Shown one piece after another: positions 35,665-44,796 of a stretch of 57,682 nucleotides of DNA. The notes under the pieces are model-generated. The model searched no databases and had not been told where the DNA came from. It saw nothing but the letters and a program-made list of their open reading frames with translations. Within the stretch, counting starts at the first letter, position 1. Every line of letters begins with the position of its first letter. The stretch comes from an uncultured Bacteroides sp. (GTDB lineage Bacteria > Bacteroidota > Bacteroidia > Bacteroidales > Bacteroidaceae), in the NCBI GenBank assembly GCA_949296415.1, contig CASFQC010000009.1:1-57682 (forward strand), given 5' to 3'. The translations under genes and the position numbers were made by a program.

Positions 35665-36339
35665 TCATACGTTTTGTCTTCCGGATTTGTTTCGGACAAA
35701 ATTAATAATTTCTTCCGCAAATCTCCTGCGATACCGTTTGGCATATCATAATAGCCTGTTTAAATTTTCCTTTTTAAGCTTTTCATTCAGTCTGTTTTGA
35801 GCCTTTTTCCAGCCTATTTTCCCGTTTCCCTTCGTTACATAGCCCGCCACATTCCTCGTGACAATGGGAAAATATGTTCGGAAAAACATCCCAAAACAGT
35901 ACTGGGCAAAATTTAAAACAGCTTCTTAATATTCCCAATTAAATGATATTATCTTTAGAAGTTAAGGAGTTAAACCTATACCTTCATGTATGCCAAATCC
36001 GTTGTTTTGCTATTGTCTCAACTTCTGTTACTTATCCGGCATTATTATACTTAATCATACTTAATGCGGGTGGATTTGTAAACAAAGATAAGGTTAGCCA
36101 GCGGAGGAAACAGGACTTTCATACGTTGTATATGATACATAGCATCATGTACGATGATGTATACCATCATATACGATGATTCCTACCATCATGCACGATG
36201 ATGGTAATCATCATGCATGATGATATATATTCAATCTCTAATTCCGGTCAAGGCAATATATGGATTTAACTCAGGAAAGAACATATATAAGTAAGTATTA
36301 AATTGGTTACTTATATCTACTCCACGCCGAATAATAATG
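35665..36339. other. AT-rich intergenic region between the sensor kinase and NUDIX genes
   Basis: 675 bp, clearly richer in A+T than the GC-rich genes beside it. It holds the kinase-operon -7 (35697-35704), many T-tracts, and the phased palindromes at 36143-36224. A plus-strand frame at 35943-36179 ends inside the palindromes and has no signal, motif or promoter, so I do not call it a gene. Confidence 0.55.
36143..36224. repeat. Four palindromes at exact 22-bp spacing
   Basis: CATCAT starts at 36143, 36165, 36187 and 36209, each followed by a mirrored ATGATG. The units are CATCATGTACGATGATG, CATCATATACGATGAT, CATCATGCACGATGATG and the perfect palindrome ATCATCATGCATGATGAT (36207-36224). Linkers differ while the spacing is kept, as in a multi-site operator. 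A weaker relative, TGTATATGATACA, precedes them (36127-36139). Confidence 0.8.
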
Positions 36340-36903
36340 TCAGAGCAAGCGGTTTACCGCGAAGTATTTCCACAGCGGCGCAGCCATGAGCGACTGCTTG
36401 ATTTGGTTGGTTGTCAGCAGTGTGCGCACTTCGTCTACGGTCAGCAGTTCAATGCTGATGTCCTCCGTAGCTTCCAGGTGTTGGGTGGAAATCGGCTCCA
36501 CTTCGGTGGCCAGGAAACAGTGGGTCAGATTGGTCATGGTGCTGGTATTGGCCGAAATGTCCATCCACGGCGTCCACGTGCCACCGCCGTAGCCCGTCTC
36601 CTCATACAGTTCGCGTTGGGCCGATTGCAAGGGCGTTTCACCCGGCTCGCACACGCCGGCACAAATTTCATAGCAAGTCAGTTGCAAGCCGTGGCGATAT
36701 TGCCGTTCCATCAGGAAGCGTCCGTCGCGGGTCAGGGCGATGACGTTTATCCAGTCGGGGTATTCCAATACATAATACTCATTGTTCTCCACGCCGTTGG
36801 GCAGGCGCACCCGATCCCGGCGGGCCGTCAGCCAGGGGCGGCGGATGAGGTATTCGCTGTCCAGAATCTGCCAGCGGCGATCTTGGTTGTTGGGTTTCAG
36901 CAT
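36340..36903 (-). CDS. NUDIX hydrolase
   Basis: A 187-residue NUDIX enzyme of the ADP-sugar-pyrophosphatase-like type. The Nudix box is complete at residues about 88-110: GVCEPGE, then RELYEETGY with the metal-binding glutamates. The N-terminal strand segment (WQILDSEYLIRRPWLTARRD) resembles that of ADP-ribose pyrophosphatases. Probably hydrolyses a nucleoside-diphosphate-linked compound in the cytoplasm; the substrate cannot be read. Minus-strand -7 TATATTTG lies at 36926-36933. Isolated gene. Confidence 0.92.
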   Translation of the reverse strand: MLKPNNQDRRWQILDSEYLIRRPWLTARRDRVRLPNGVENNEYYVLEYPDWINVIALTRDGRFLMERQYRHGLQLTCYEICAGVCEPGETPLQSAQRELYEETGYGGGTWTPWMDISANTSTMTNLTHCFLATEVEPISTQHLEATEDISIELLTVDEVRTLLTTNQIKQSLMAAPLWKYFAVNRLL

Positions 36904-37168
36904 ATCCTTTCGAGTTTAGTGCTTGCAAATATAAAAAGAATGAGAATGGTTCCTTAGACGCAGATAATGCGGATGGGGCAGATTTATATTTTTTTAGGCG
37001 CGAATGCTGCCCATGATTCCTCATCCTTGCCTGAAAACTTAGGACTACGTAATCTGTGTTCTACAAAATAGACCTCCGTTCCTTAACGCCTCAAAACTAC
37101 CCCGTGGAGTAGTGTACGTATGTTGTTTCATGCCGACTTTTGCAGCAGAAAGCAAAAAGACAAGCGAG

Positions 37169-37335
37169 ATGAAAAAGTTATTATTCTTCTGCTGCCTCCT
37201 CCCGATAGGAATACAGGCACAAACCGTCAGCGGAAAACTGATTGACGAACAGAATCACCCCTTGCCCTACGCCAATGTCGTGCTCCTTTCACTGCCCGAC
37301 TCAGCCTACGCGACGGGCACTGCAGACAGCGATAC
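37169..37335 (+). pseudogene. N-terminal remnant of an outer-membrane beta-barrel protein
   Basis: From the ATG at 37169 the sequence reads a signal peptide (MKKLLFFCCLLPIGIQAQ) and the start of a carboxypeptidase-regulatory domain (TVSGKLIDEQNHPLPYANVV, LLSLPDSAYATGTADSD). That is the standard beginning of Bacteroidetes OMP_b-brl_3/TonB-like proteins of 700-900 residues. After about residue 55 the family pattern stops; the frame runs on to 37612 with unrelated sequence. So the rest of the gene has been lost. The remnant might still be translated but would have no barrel. Confidence 0.7.
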
Positions 37336-37541
37336 CTGCCTCGCCCTGCAAACCCGGCAGAAACCGATGGAGCGTACTGTCGAACAAGTACGGGCGAAAC
37401 TGTCGGCCTACGTTGCGGCACACCCTCCCGTGGCGGTTCTACCCCGCTTCCACATCGTCTTCCTAAATCAGCCCCAGATTGGCTGCAATGCCCACGGCCT
37501 CAGCGATGTTTTTTTTGCGTGTAGCTTCTCGAAGAGGTTCT

Positions 37542-37655
37542 TCATTCCTGATTCTTCGTTAAGAGAGAGGGTTTCTTCCTTCGCAATCGCAGGCTGTTCG
37601 TCACCATACTGACGCTGCTGGACGCCATGGCCGCCCCGCCAATAAATAGGTCCAA
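37542..37655 (-). pseudogene. C-terminal relic of a CopA-type copper P-type ATPase
   Basis: The minus strand reads LFIGGAAMASSSVSMVTNSL, then RLRRKKP, before stopping at 37542. This is very like the last membrane segment and tail of CopA ATPases (family pattern GAAMA-SSVSVV-N-LRL). Nothing of the catalytic domains remains: upstream the frame enters the hairpin at 37657-37709. Near the 3' end, overlapping frames (NEESGMKNLFEKLHAKK; RKKNIAEAVGIAANLGLI) also look like decayed coding sequence. Confidence 0.65.
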
Positions 37656-37656
37656 C

Positions 37657-37709
37657 AAAAGAATAGCGACTGCCACTATGTGCCTAATAGTTGCAGTCGC
37701 CATTCTTTT
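37657..37709. terminator. Terminator at the end of the galactan operon
   Basis: AAAAGAATAGCGACTGC (37657-37673) pairs with 37693-37709, one mismatch, loop of 19. On the minus strand it follows the GH2 gene by 11 bp and ends in a T-rich tract. Confidence 0.75.
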
Positions 37710-37719
37710 ATATAAAGGT

Positions 37720-40215
37720 TTAGAGCCTGTCTGATTGTCTGTTACCTTTTGCATTCAGTACGATTCGTGCCGGACGGACACCCAAAGCCCGCACTTCTAT
37801 TTCAATCTCCCCTTCCAGCTTCTTGCTCTGCACGATGGCTGTCAGTTGGCCGGAAAAGGCGTGCATTCGGGGTAAATGGAAGAGATCAAGGCAAGTGGCA
37901 TCGCCATTGGCTGCGGCGCGAAAGCTTCCGGCTCCTTTGACCGTGAAGCGAACCAGGCGGTTGTCCGCAGGGCAGAGGTTGCCATCCTTGTCCACTATGC
38001 GCACGGTGATGTAGGCCAGGTCTTTTCCATCGGCTTGAAGAGAGGTGCGGTCGGGCACCAATTCCAAGTGATGGGGTTTGCCGGCCGTGCGGACTATTTT
38101 TGTGTCGGCCACCTTCCCCATGGCATCGTATGCCACTACTTTCAGCTCTCCGGGTTCATACTTCACGCTGTCCCAGATCAGGCGGAATCGGCGTTGCAAG
38201 GCCAACGAATCTTTTCCTTCCAAGGCTTTGCTTTGTGTGGCTGTCAATTTGCGTTGGCGTCCTTGGCTTTGGCCGTTCACAAAAAGCTCAGCTTCCGGGT
38301 AGTCGGTGTACACAAAGACCGGGGTGACTTTCCCTTCGCGTCCCGGCCAGGTCCAATGGGGCAGGACGTGCAAGGTGTGATCCTCCTTGTTCCAAAGGCT
38401 GCGATAGAGGTAATACCGGTCCTTGGGAATGGACGCCAAGTCAATGATGCCGAAAAGCGAGCTATGATTGGGCCAGGCATCGGTATCGTAAGGTGAGGGC
38501 TCACCCAGATAGTCAAAACCTGTCCATACGAATTGCCCCATCGTCCAAGGATAATCTTCTGCCAAGGCCAGATCCTCGTCGGGCACATTGGACCAGCTGC
38601 AAGATTCCAGGTCATAGCCGGACGATTGGTGGTCGGGGTACTTTGCGTCTTTCTTCGGAATCACGGGAAACTTGTACACGCCCCTTGAGCTTACCGTAGA
38701 TGCGGTCTCCGAGCCTAATACTACAGACTGCGGCAGCAAGCGATAGGCCTCCTGATAGCGGAAAGTACGGTAGTTGAAGCCCGGCACATCAAGCAAGGTG
38801 GCGAAGCCGTTGTCCAGCACGCAAGACACCTGGTCCATGCCGCAAGTCACCGGGCGTGTGGGGTCTTCCCTATGGCAGATGCCTTGCAGGAAGGCGGCCA
38901 CCTTGTAACCCTCGTCCTCGCACTGCGTGGGCACTTCGTTGCCGATGCTCCACATCACCACGGACGGATTGTTGCGGAAGTGGTGCAGCATGTTCACCAT
39001 GTCGCGCTCGGCCCATTCGTCGAAGAAGCGATGATACCCATTCTTACACTTGGCGATATCCCATTCATCAAACGGTTCCACCACCAGCATGAACCCCATC
39101 TCGTCGCACAGCCCGACCAGCTCGCTTGCCGGCATATTGTGCGTCGTCCGTATGGCGTCGCAGCCCATATCTTTCAACATTGTCAGTTGGCGGCGCAGGG
39201 TGGCCACGTTGACTGCCGCGCCCAAGGGGCCAAGGTCGTGGTGATTGCATACGCCACGGAACTTGCGTGGATGCCCGTTCAGCACAAAGCCCTTGTCTGG
39301 CACAACGGCCACGCTGCGGATGCCGAAACGGGTGACATATTCATCCACCTGTCCGCCATCTACAAAGATGCGCGACACGGCCTTGTACAAATACGGCGTT
39401 TCGGGCGACCAAAGGCTGGGCTTGTCCACCAGGAAGTTTTGTTCAAAAGGGATGCCGCGATTTACGCGACGTGTATGGTCTTTGGTGGCCACCACCTTGC
39501 CGTCCGGGCCAACGATGTCCGTGACGATGCGCACATCACGGTCATCAGCGCCCTGCACTATCGTACGCAACTTCACCGAAGCGTAATCCTCGCAAACATA
39601 AGGCGTAACAAGATGCGTGCCCCATACCGGCACATGCACATCCTCAGTCAGCAACAGACGCACCGGACGGTACAGTCCTGCGCCGGGATACCATCGGGAA
39701 GATTGCGGGCGATTTTCCAGACGGACAGCCAATGTGTTCCGCCCTCCGGAACGGTCCAGCAACTCCGTCACATCACAGTGGAAAGCATTGTATCCAAACG
39801 GCCAAAAGCACACTTCACGTCCATTGACATAGACACGTGCTTCACTCATGGCACCATCAAAAAGCAATGTGGCCCGCTTGCCTTCGGGCACACTGAAAGT
39901 GATGCGATACCAGCCAATACCTACATAAGGCAAGCCTCCGGTGCGGCCGGTCTTGACAGATGCCTCTGCCTCGAAGTTTTGCGTGACAGCTACTGTCTGG
40001 AGATCGTTTTCTCTGCTGAAAGGACCATAGATGGCCCAGTCGTGAGGCACGCTCACCGATTGCCAGGAAGCATCATCAAAGGCCGGTTCGGCAGCTCCGG
40101 CCACCTCTCCTTTGGTGAATTTCCAACCGTTTTCCAGAAGCACCTCGGTGCGCTGTGCCTGGACGGGCAGCATGGATGCCATCCATGCGCCCAGTAAAAT
40201 CAAATATCGCTTCAT
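37720..40215 (-). CDS. GH2 beta-galactosidase
   Basis: An 831-residue exported glycoside hydrolase family 2 enzyme. Signal peptide 1 to about 21 (MLPVQAQ). Then the jelly-roll sugar-binding domain (WYRITFSVPEGKRATLLFDG, YVNGREVCFWPFGYNAFHCD), the immunoglobulin-like domain, the TIM barrel (GVCNHHDLGPLGAAVNVATL, RTTHNMPASELVGLCDEMGF; acid/base Glu in MWSIGNEVP; nucleophile Glu in VLGSETAST), and C-terminal Ig-like/DUF4982 domains. It probably removes terminal galactose from beta-1,4-galacto-oligosaccharides made by GH53. Last gene of the locus, 30 bp after GH53, ended by the hairpin at 37657. Confidence 0.93.
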   Translation of the reverse strand: MKRYLILLGAWMASMLPVQAQRTEVLLENGWKFTKGEVAGAAEPAFDDASWQSVSVPHDWAIYGPFSRENDLQTVAVTQNFEAEASVKTGRTGGLPYVGIGWYRITFSVPEGKRATLLFDGAMSEARVYVNGREVCFWPFGYNAFHCDVTELLDRSGGRNTLAVRLENRPQSSRWYPGAGLYRPVRLLLTEDVHVPVWGTHLVTPYVCEDYASVKLRTIVQGADDRDVRIVTDIVGPDGKVVATKDHTRRVNRGIPFEQNFLVDKPSLWSPETPYLYKAVSRIFVDGGQVDEYVTRFGIRSVAVVPDKGFVLNGHPRKFRGVCNHHDLGPLGAAVNVATLRRQLTMLKDMGCDAIRTTHNMPASELVGLCDEMGFMLVVEPFDEWDIAKCKNGYHRFFDEWAERDMVNMLHHFRNNPSVVMWSIGNEVPTQCEDEGYKVAAFLQGICHREDPTRPVTCGMDQVSCVLDNGFATLLDVPGFNYRTFRYQEAYRLLPQSVVLGSETASTVSSRGVYKFPVIPKKDAKYPDHQSSGYDLESCSWSNVPDEDLALAEDYPWTMGQFVWTGFDYLGEPSPYDTDAWPNHSSLFGIIDLASIPKDRYYLYRSLWNKEDHTLHVLPHWTWPGREGKVTPVFVYTDYPEAELFVNGQSQGRQRKLTATQSKALEGKDSLALQRRFRLIWDSVKYEPGELKVVAYDAMGKVADTKIVRTAGKPHHLELVPDRTSLQADGKDLAYITVRIVDKDGNLCPADNRLVRFTVKGAGSFRAAANGDATCLDLFHLPRMHAFSGQLTAIVQSKKLEGEIEIEVRALGVRPARIVLNAKGNRQSDRL

Positions 40216-40245
40216 ACAATAACTCTTAAGTAGGAATGCTTACCG

Positions 40246-41322
40246 TCAATTCTTGAAGGCGTCCAGCGCGATGGTGGGGCGGCCACTGTCATCAAAGGCA
40301 CCCTTGAAGTATCCGTTCCAGCCGGCGTAGCATTGGGGCTCCCAATAGAACACGCCGAGACAGGCAGGCAGTTCACGGCATCGGGCCAGCAGCTCGGTGA
40401 GGTATGCCAGCGAAGTGTCCGGTTCGTCCCAGTTCATGCCAGTCTCGCAAATCATCACTTCTTTGCCATAACGGGTGTTCATGTCCTGCATGTTGGCCAC
40501 ACAATCGGCCAGCATCGTCTGCCAGTTGTCCGCATCGGGATAGAGGGACATGCCGATGACATCATACTCGGCCCCGTTCTGCCGCAGCAGGTCGAATATC
40601 CAGCGGAAGAGGCTGTTGTCGTTCCCGCTTTGGATGTGGACGATGACTTTTGTTTCGGGGCACACCTCCTTCGCGGCACGGCAGCCCGTGGTGATGAAGG
40701 CGGCAAAGTTGGCGGGGTTGGCCGGATAGGTGATGCCGTCGGACTGCACGTCGTAGGTGGCTCCGCTCAGTGTCTGATCCGTATCCCACAACATACCGGG
40801 GCCGTTCTCATTGCCCACCTGCACCCATTCGGGGGTGATGCCTTGTGCTTTCAGCACGTTCAGCACGTCTTGGGTATGTGTACGGATAGCAGCGTGTAGT
40901 TCGTCCAGGGTCAGGCCCTGCCAGGCGGAGGGTTTGAACTGGGCGGAAGGATCTGTCCACGTGTCGCTGTAGTGGAAGTCTATCATCAGGCGGTAGCCCA
41001 GTTGGCGGGCACGCCAAGCCTTGGCCAATACGTCGTCGCGATTACACCAGCCGTCTTCGGGGTTCACCCATACGCGGAGACGGATGGCGTTGAAGCCCAG
41101 GTCGCGCAGCAGGGTCATACACTCGGTGTCGCGCCCGTCGGCGGTATAGAAGCGGATGCCCGATGCCTCCATTTGTGTCAGCCAACTCACATCGGATCCT
41201 TTGGCAAAGCCGCTCATGTTATAAACAGGTTCTTCGGGGAAGACGGGCGTATCATTGTCGTCATTGCAGGCGGCTGCCCCCAGGAGCAGCAGACCCGACA
41301 GGAATAAATGTTTCAGTTTCAT
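40246..41322 (-). CDS. GH53 endo-beta-1,4-galactanase, surface lipoprotein
   Basis: A 358-residue glycoside hydrolase family 53 enzyme cutting the beta-1,4-galactan side chains of pectin. Lipoprotein signal with Cys19 followed by NDDND, which fits surface export. TIM-barrel motifs: GSDVSWLTQMEASGIRFY, LGFNAIRLRVWVNPEDGWCN, MIDFHYSDTWTDPSAQFKPS, acid/base Glu in VQVGNENGPGMLW, nucleophile Glu in MICETGMNW, and the ending FYWEPQCYAGWNGYFKGAFD. All catalytic residues are present. As the endo-acting enzyme on the surface it makes fragments for SusCD import; its name fixes the substrate of the whole locus. Confidence 0.95.
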   Translation of the reverse strand: MKLKHLFLSGLLLLGAAACNDDNDTPVFPEEPVYNMSGFAKGSDVSWLTQMEASGIRFYTADGRDTECMTLLRDLGFNAIRLRVWVNPEDGWCNRDDVLAKAWRARQLGYRLMIDFHYSDTWTDPSAQFKPSAWQGLTLDELHAAIRTHTQDVLNVLKAQGITPEWVQVGNENGPGMLWDTDQTLSGATYDVQSDGITYPANPANFAAFITTGCRAAKEVCPETKVIVHIQSGNDNSLFRWIFDLLRQNGAEYDVIGMSLYPDADNWQTMLADCVANMQDMNTRYGKEVMICETGMNWDEPDTSLAYLTELLARCRELPACLGVFYWEPQCYAGWNGYFKGAFDDSGRPTIALDAFKN

Positions 41323-41361
41323 TGTCTGTTTGAATGTCTTTTGGGTTGTGATGAATGGGGA

Positions 41362-41397
41362 GGACAGCGGCGTCCGGCACGCCTCGCGCCGCTGTCC
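41362..41397 (-). other. Intergenic stem-loop between the SusE-like gene and GH53
   Basis: A perfect 11-bp GC-rich stem (41362-41372 with 41387-41397) around a 14-base loop, in the 90-bp gap within the operon. It lacks a U-tract. It may stabilise the upstream susCDE message or reduce read-through into the enzyme genes. Confidence 0.6.
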
Positions 41398-41412
41398 CCG
41401 GATATATAATAC

Positions 41413-43113
41413 CTATTGAAGAGTCATGGTGTACGTGGCTTGCACGAGGTCCACCGTCAGCAGGTAGGTGCCGGCCTCTCCGCTGAAGGGGATGTTGGGC
41501 ACCTCGTCCGTACCCTGGTAGAGCAAGATGCCGTCACCGCCGCCCAGTGTGTTGGCCCAGGCTTCGTCCAGCACAATCTGGAATCCCCAAGGCGTTTCGC
41601 CTGTGATATCCACCGTGGCTGTGTAGACACCCGGTGTGTCGGTGGCTGTCAAGGCGTGCAGATCCCAGTTGTCGTTGAAACCGCTGTAGTACACCGTTTG
41701 CACGGATGTCAGGCTGTAGGTCAGGGCACTCAGCGAGACGTTCATCAGGTACAGGCCGGGAGTGGGAGCGGGCAGGTTGTTGCTACTCTTGAAGAGGAGC
41801 GTGCCAGCGTAGGCATCGCCTTCACCTAAGGCATAGTAATCATTCCAGTTGTCGCGCTCGATGGCTATCTGGTAACCCCACTCGGAGTTGACGTTAGCCA
41901 CACCGGCATACGACTGGGTGGCGTTGTCATAGAGACGCAGATAATTGTCGAAGGTCCAGCTGCCGCTGGTCAGATCGTCCACACCGGGCAGAAAAATCAG
42001 CGGAGCGGCTTCTTCTTCCTCTTGGCTGCCAGCCTGTACGGAGGCTGTCCAATGGGCGTTGTCGCTCAGGTCGATAATCAGCGTACAGTCGCCTGTGGCA
42101 GGAACGTCCACCGTGATGTTGCCCGACTGGTCGGCCAGGACAATGGCATCACCCTCTTGGGCAAAGGTGATGGACATGGGCGTGGCGGCGGTATCGTCAG
42201 TGGCACTGGTACTGTCATACAGGCTGCCGTTGGCAGAAAGGCGGATGGTTGCCGTACCCGTCTCGGTGGACTGGAAGAGTAACGTCCAGCGGTTGTTGGG
42301 GCGGTCGAAGACGAGTTCGCCTGTGATGTCGCCCTCCAGCGTCAGAGTCGGGATGGAGAGGGCTGTCCAATACAGTTCGTTCACATCGGCCACCACGTAA
42401 TAACAGCCGGCGGGAGTGGGGAACCAGCAGTTCCACTTGTTCTCGGCTTTGGACAGGGTAAAGGGATTGTTGTCAATCGGGGCGGCTCCCCAGATGGTAC
42501 CGTCACCCTCCTGCAGATAGAAGTTATACCAGCCTGTGGCTCCCACAAAGCCCTCGTAATGACCGTCAGACTGTGGCGAGTAGAGGCTCATGCCGGTGGG
42601 CACCTGCGAGCTGTCCAGCACAAAGAGGCGGCTCATGTCTATCAGGTAGGGTGTGACGCTGACAACTACGAAGTTAGTGTAGACCGGTTCCATGTTGGCA
42701 CCCGAACGGACGGCCAGACGGAAGTAGATGTTGGAGGCCACATCGGGTTGTGCCCCCACGCTTTGAGCCAGGGAATTGAGCGTGGCACCGGTGTAGGCTT
42801 TGGAGTAGGATGTTTCCGTCGTCTCAACTACAGAGGAGAAGTTCTCGTCAGCCGAGGCTTCCAGGGTCATGATAAGTTGTCCGTTGGGAGCGGTTAGATT
42901 GGGGTCGCTCACCACGAGGTTGTCTGTTGACCAGGCCAGAGACAGGACTATCTCGTCACTGTGGTCCTGGCTCAGCACAATGCTCTCTTCCGAGGCTATC
43001 AGTTGCCCCGGTTCGATACTGTTCAGGTAAAGCTTGTCCTCGTCTTTCTCGCAAGCCGTCACTGTCAGGAGGGACAGCAGTCCGAGGAGAGAGTTTCTGA
43101 TAATGTTTTTCAT
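41413..43113 (-). CDS. SusE/SusF-type surface glycan-binding protein
   Basis: A 566-residue surface lipoprotein with Cys21 followed by EKDEDK (surface-export pattern). Residues about 25-150 form a SusE-type N-terminal domain (LAWSTDNLVVSDPNLTAPNG, FRLAVRSGANMEPVYTNFVV). The rest repeats starch-binding-like beta-sandwich domains in tandem (GATGWYNFYLQEGDGTIWGA, YYSGFNDNWDLHALTATDTP, and the ending AGTYLLTVDLVQATYTMTLQ). It probably binds galactan at the cell surface next to SusD. Position right after susD is typical of SGBP genes. Confidence 0.9.
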   Translation of the reverse strand: MKNIIRNSLLGLLSLLTVTACEKDEDKLYLNSIEPGQLIASEESIVLSQDHSDEIVLSLAWSTDNLVVSDPNLTAPNGQLIMTLEASADENFSSVVETTETSYSKAYTGATLNSLAQSVGAQPDVASNIYFRLAVRSGANMEPVYTNFVVVSVTPYLIDMSRLFVLDSSQVPTGMSLYSPQSDGHYEGFVGATGWYNFYLQEGDGTIWGAAPIDNNPFTLSKAENKWNCWFPTPAGCYYVVADVNELYWTALSIPTLTLEGDITGELVFDRPNNRWTLLFQSTETGTATIRLSANGSLYDSTSATDDTAATPMSITFAQEGDAIVLADQSGNITVDVPATGDCTLIIDLSDNAHWTASVQAGSQEEEEAAPLIFLPGVDDLTSGSWTFDNYLRLYDNATQSYAGVANVNSEWGYQIAIERDNWNDYYALGEGDAYAGTLLFKSSNNLPAPTPGLYLMNVSLSALTYSLTSVQTVYYSGFNDNWDLHALTATDTPGVYTATVDITGETPWGFQIVLDEAWANTLGGGDGILLYQGTDEVPNIPFSGEAGTYLLTVDLVQATYTMTLQ

Positions 43114-43160
43114 ATATGATATGTATATACTCGTTTATATAAATGTATAGAAGATAGCGG

Positions 43161-44744
43161 TCAATAGCCCTCATTGTAGAGGTTGGGATTTGCCGTCAGC
43201 TCCGTGGATGGGATGGGGTAATAATTGAAACGATTGTCCACGGCCTGCCCGTCGCGTGAGCCTCCCTTCCACTGCCACAGGTAATCGGCGGTAGTGAAGC
43301 GGTTGTAGCGGATGAGGTCGGTGCGGCGCACGCACTCGGTATAGAGCTCGCGGGCACGTTCATCCAGCAGGAAGTCCGTGGTCATCTGCGCCTCAACAAT
43401 ATTGCCGGACTTGTTGCCGTAGGCCCGTTCACGCACCAGGTTGACGTAGCTCAAGGCATCGGTACGGGAGGCACCCTGTCCGCCACGCACCACGGCTTCG
43501 GCCAGCATCAGGTAGACATCGGCCAGACGGAAGAGGGGATAGTCGGTGCTGGCACCATCTGAGGTAGTGTTGGAGGCAGCCTCGCCCGCATCGGTCAGGT
43601 TGGTCCACTTCACGGTAAGGTAGCCGTTGCTTTGGTCTTCCACCACATCAATGTCCAGCGTCTGTCCCTCGGTGAAGAACATGGCACGGCGGTCGCCGTC
43701 GGAGAAGAGCGAAGGCAATGTAGGACGCATGCGGAAGTTGCCCCAGCCGGAAACAGCTCCGTAGTCGGCGGGTACCTGGAAGTCGGAGGCGTTGTTGATG
43801 GCACCGCACACCATGTAAGTGGTCGTACCCCACGAGGTGGTGTGGGTGGCATCCACGGGGAGGGCGAAGATGATTTCATTGGTGCGCAGGTGGTTGTCGG
43901 CGTTGAACAGCTTGGCGTAGTCTGGCTCCAGACTATAGCCGGCTTTAATCACTTGGAGACAATAGGTGACACAGTCCGTCCAACGAGCCTCTCCGGAATA
44001 TACCTCAGCGTTGAGATAGAGACGGGCCAGCAGGGCGTAAGCGGCCTGTCGGCAGGCACGCCCGTATTCGCAGGCCGAGCGGTCCAGCAAGTCGGCATCA
44101 ATGGCCAGCAACTCGCTTTCCACATAGTCGAAAATCTGCGCCGAAGTGTAACGCGGCGGCACGTAGTTGCCCACGGGGTCGGCCTCAGTCACAAAGGGAA
44201 CGTTACGGAAAAGATCCATGGCATGGCTGTAGGCCAAGGCGCGGAGGAAGCGTGCTTCGGCACGGAAATGGCGGATTTCCTCCTGGTCGGCCTCGCTGAA
44301 GGAGGCAATACGCTCGTCCGTAGCGTTGCGCAGGAACTCGTTGCACAGAGCGATATTGTAGTAGATACGGTAGTACATGTCGGACACAATCAGATCGTTG
44401 GCATCCCAGCTGAGGTAGGTCAGCCCGGTCATGTTGTCGCCGGCCAGCCAAGTGTAGACCACTTCGTCCGTGCCACACTCCTGCATGTTGAAGAAGTTGC
44501 GCATGTAGTCCCAGCCCTTGTTCGTGGTGAGGTCGGCATCTCCCCCACCCTTCTCCTGGCCTGCGATAGTGAAGGCTACGTAGAGTTTGCCGAGGACGGC
44601 TTTGTAATTGTCCACGCTGGTATAGACCGTAGCCGATGTCTGTTCGATGTGGGGATATTGGTCCAGGTCGCCCACGCAGGAAGTCGCCAGCATGCCGCCG
44701 ACAGCGAGCAGGGCGGCGCAAATCAGGTGATATATCTTTTTCAT
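43161..44744 (-). CDS. SusD-family glycan-binding lipoprotein
   Basis: A 527-residue SusD/RagB protein: lipoprotein signal with Cys23 (ATSCVGDLDQYP), the helical TPR-like core (AEARFLRALAYSHAMDLFRN is the SusD hallmark; CRQAAYALLARLYLNAEVYS) and the C-terminal RagB region (VYLMLAEAVVRGGQG, FLLDERARELYTECVRRTDL, YYPIPSTELTANPNLYNEGY). It caps the SusC barrel and recruits galacto-oligosaccharides. It lies 52 bp after susC. Confidence 0.96.
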   Translation of the reverse strand: MKKIYHLICAALLAVGGMLATSCVGDLDQYPHIEQTSATVYTSVDNYKAVLGKLYVAFTIAGQEKGGGDADLTTNKGWDYMRNFFNMQECGTDEVVYTWLAGDNMTGLTYLSWDANDLIVSDMYYRIYYNIALCNEFLRNATDERIASFSEADQEEIRHFRAEARFLRALAYSHAMDLFRNVPFVTEADPVGNYVPPRYTSAQIFDYVESELLAIDADLLDRSACEYGRACRQAAYALLARLYLNAEVYSGEARWTDCVTYCLQVIKAGYSLEPDYAKLFNADNHLRTNEIIFALPVDATHTTSWGTTTYMVCGAINNASDFQVPADYGAVSGWGNFRMRPTLPSLFSDGDRRAMFFTEGQTLDIDVVEDQSNGYLTVKWTNLTDAGEAASNTTSDGASTDYPLFRLADVYLMLAEAVVRGGQGASRTDALSYVNLVRERAYGNKSGNIVEAQMTTDFLLDERARELYTECVRRTDLIRYNRFTTADYLWQWKGGSRDGQAVDNRFNYYPIPSTELTANPNLYNEGY

Positions 44745-44796
44745 CGTTGATATCTGTTAATGTAAGGTTGATTCTATCAGTATAATCGGGGTTCCC

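Larger units (their letters stand above)
36904..37719. other. Gene-relic region before the galactan locus
   Basis: About 800 bp without an intact gene: the NUDIX promoter, an outer-membrane protein N-terminal fragment (from 37169), a stretch of uncertain origin at 37335-37540, the CopA C-terminal relic, and the hairpin at 37657-37709. The stretch 37335-37480 stays open on the plus strand and may be part of a further decayed gene that I cannot name. The pattern fits a deletion or insertion scar at the edge of the polysaccharide locus. Confidence 0.55.

Noticed and set aside
35943-36179. Plus-strand 78-codon frame in the AT-rich gap
   Set aside because: It ends inside the palindrome array and has no promoter or family features.
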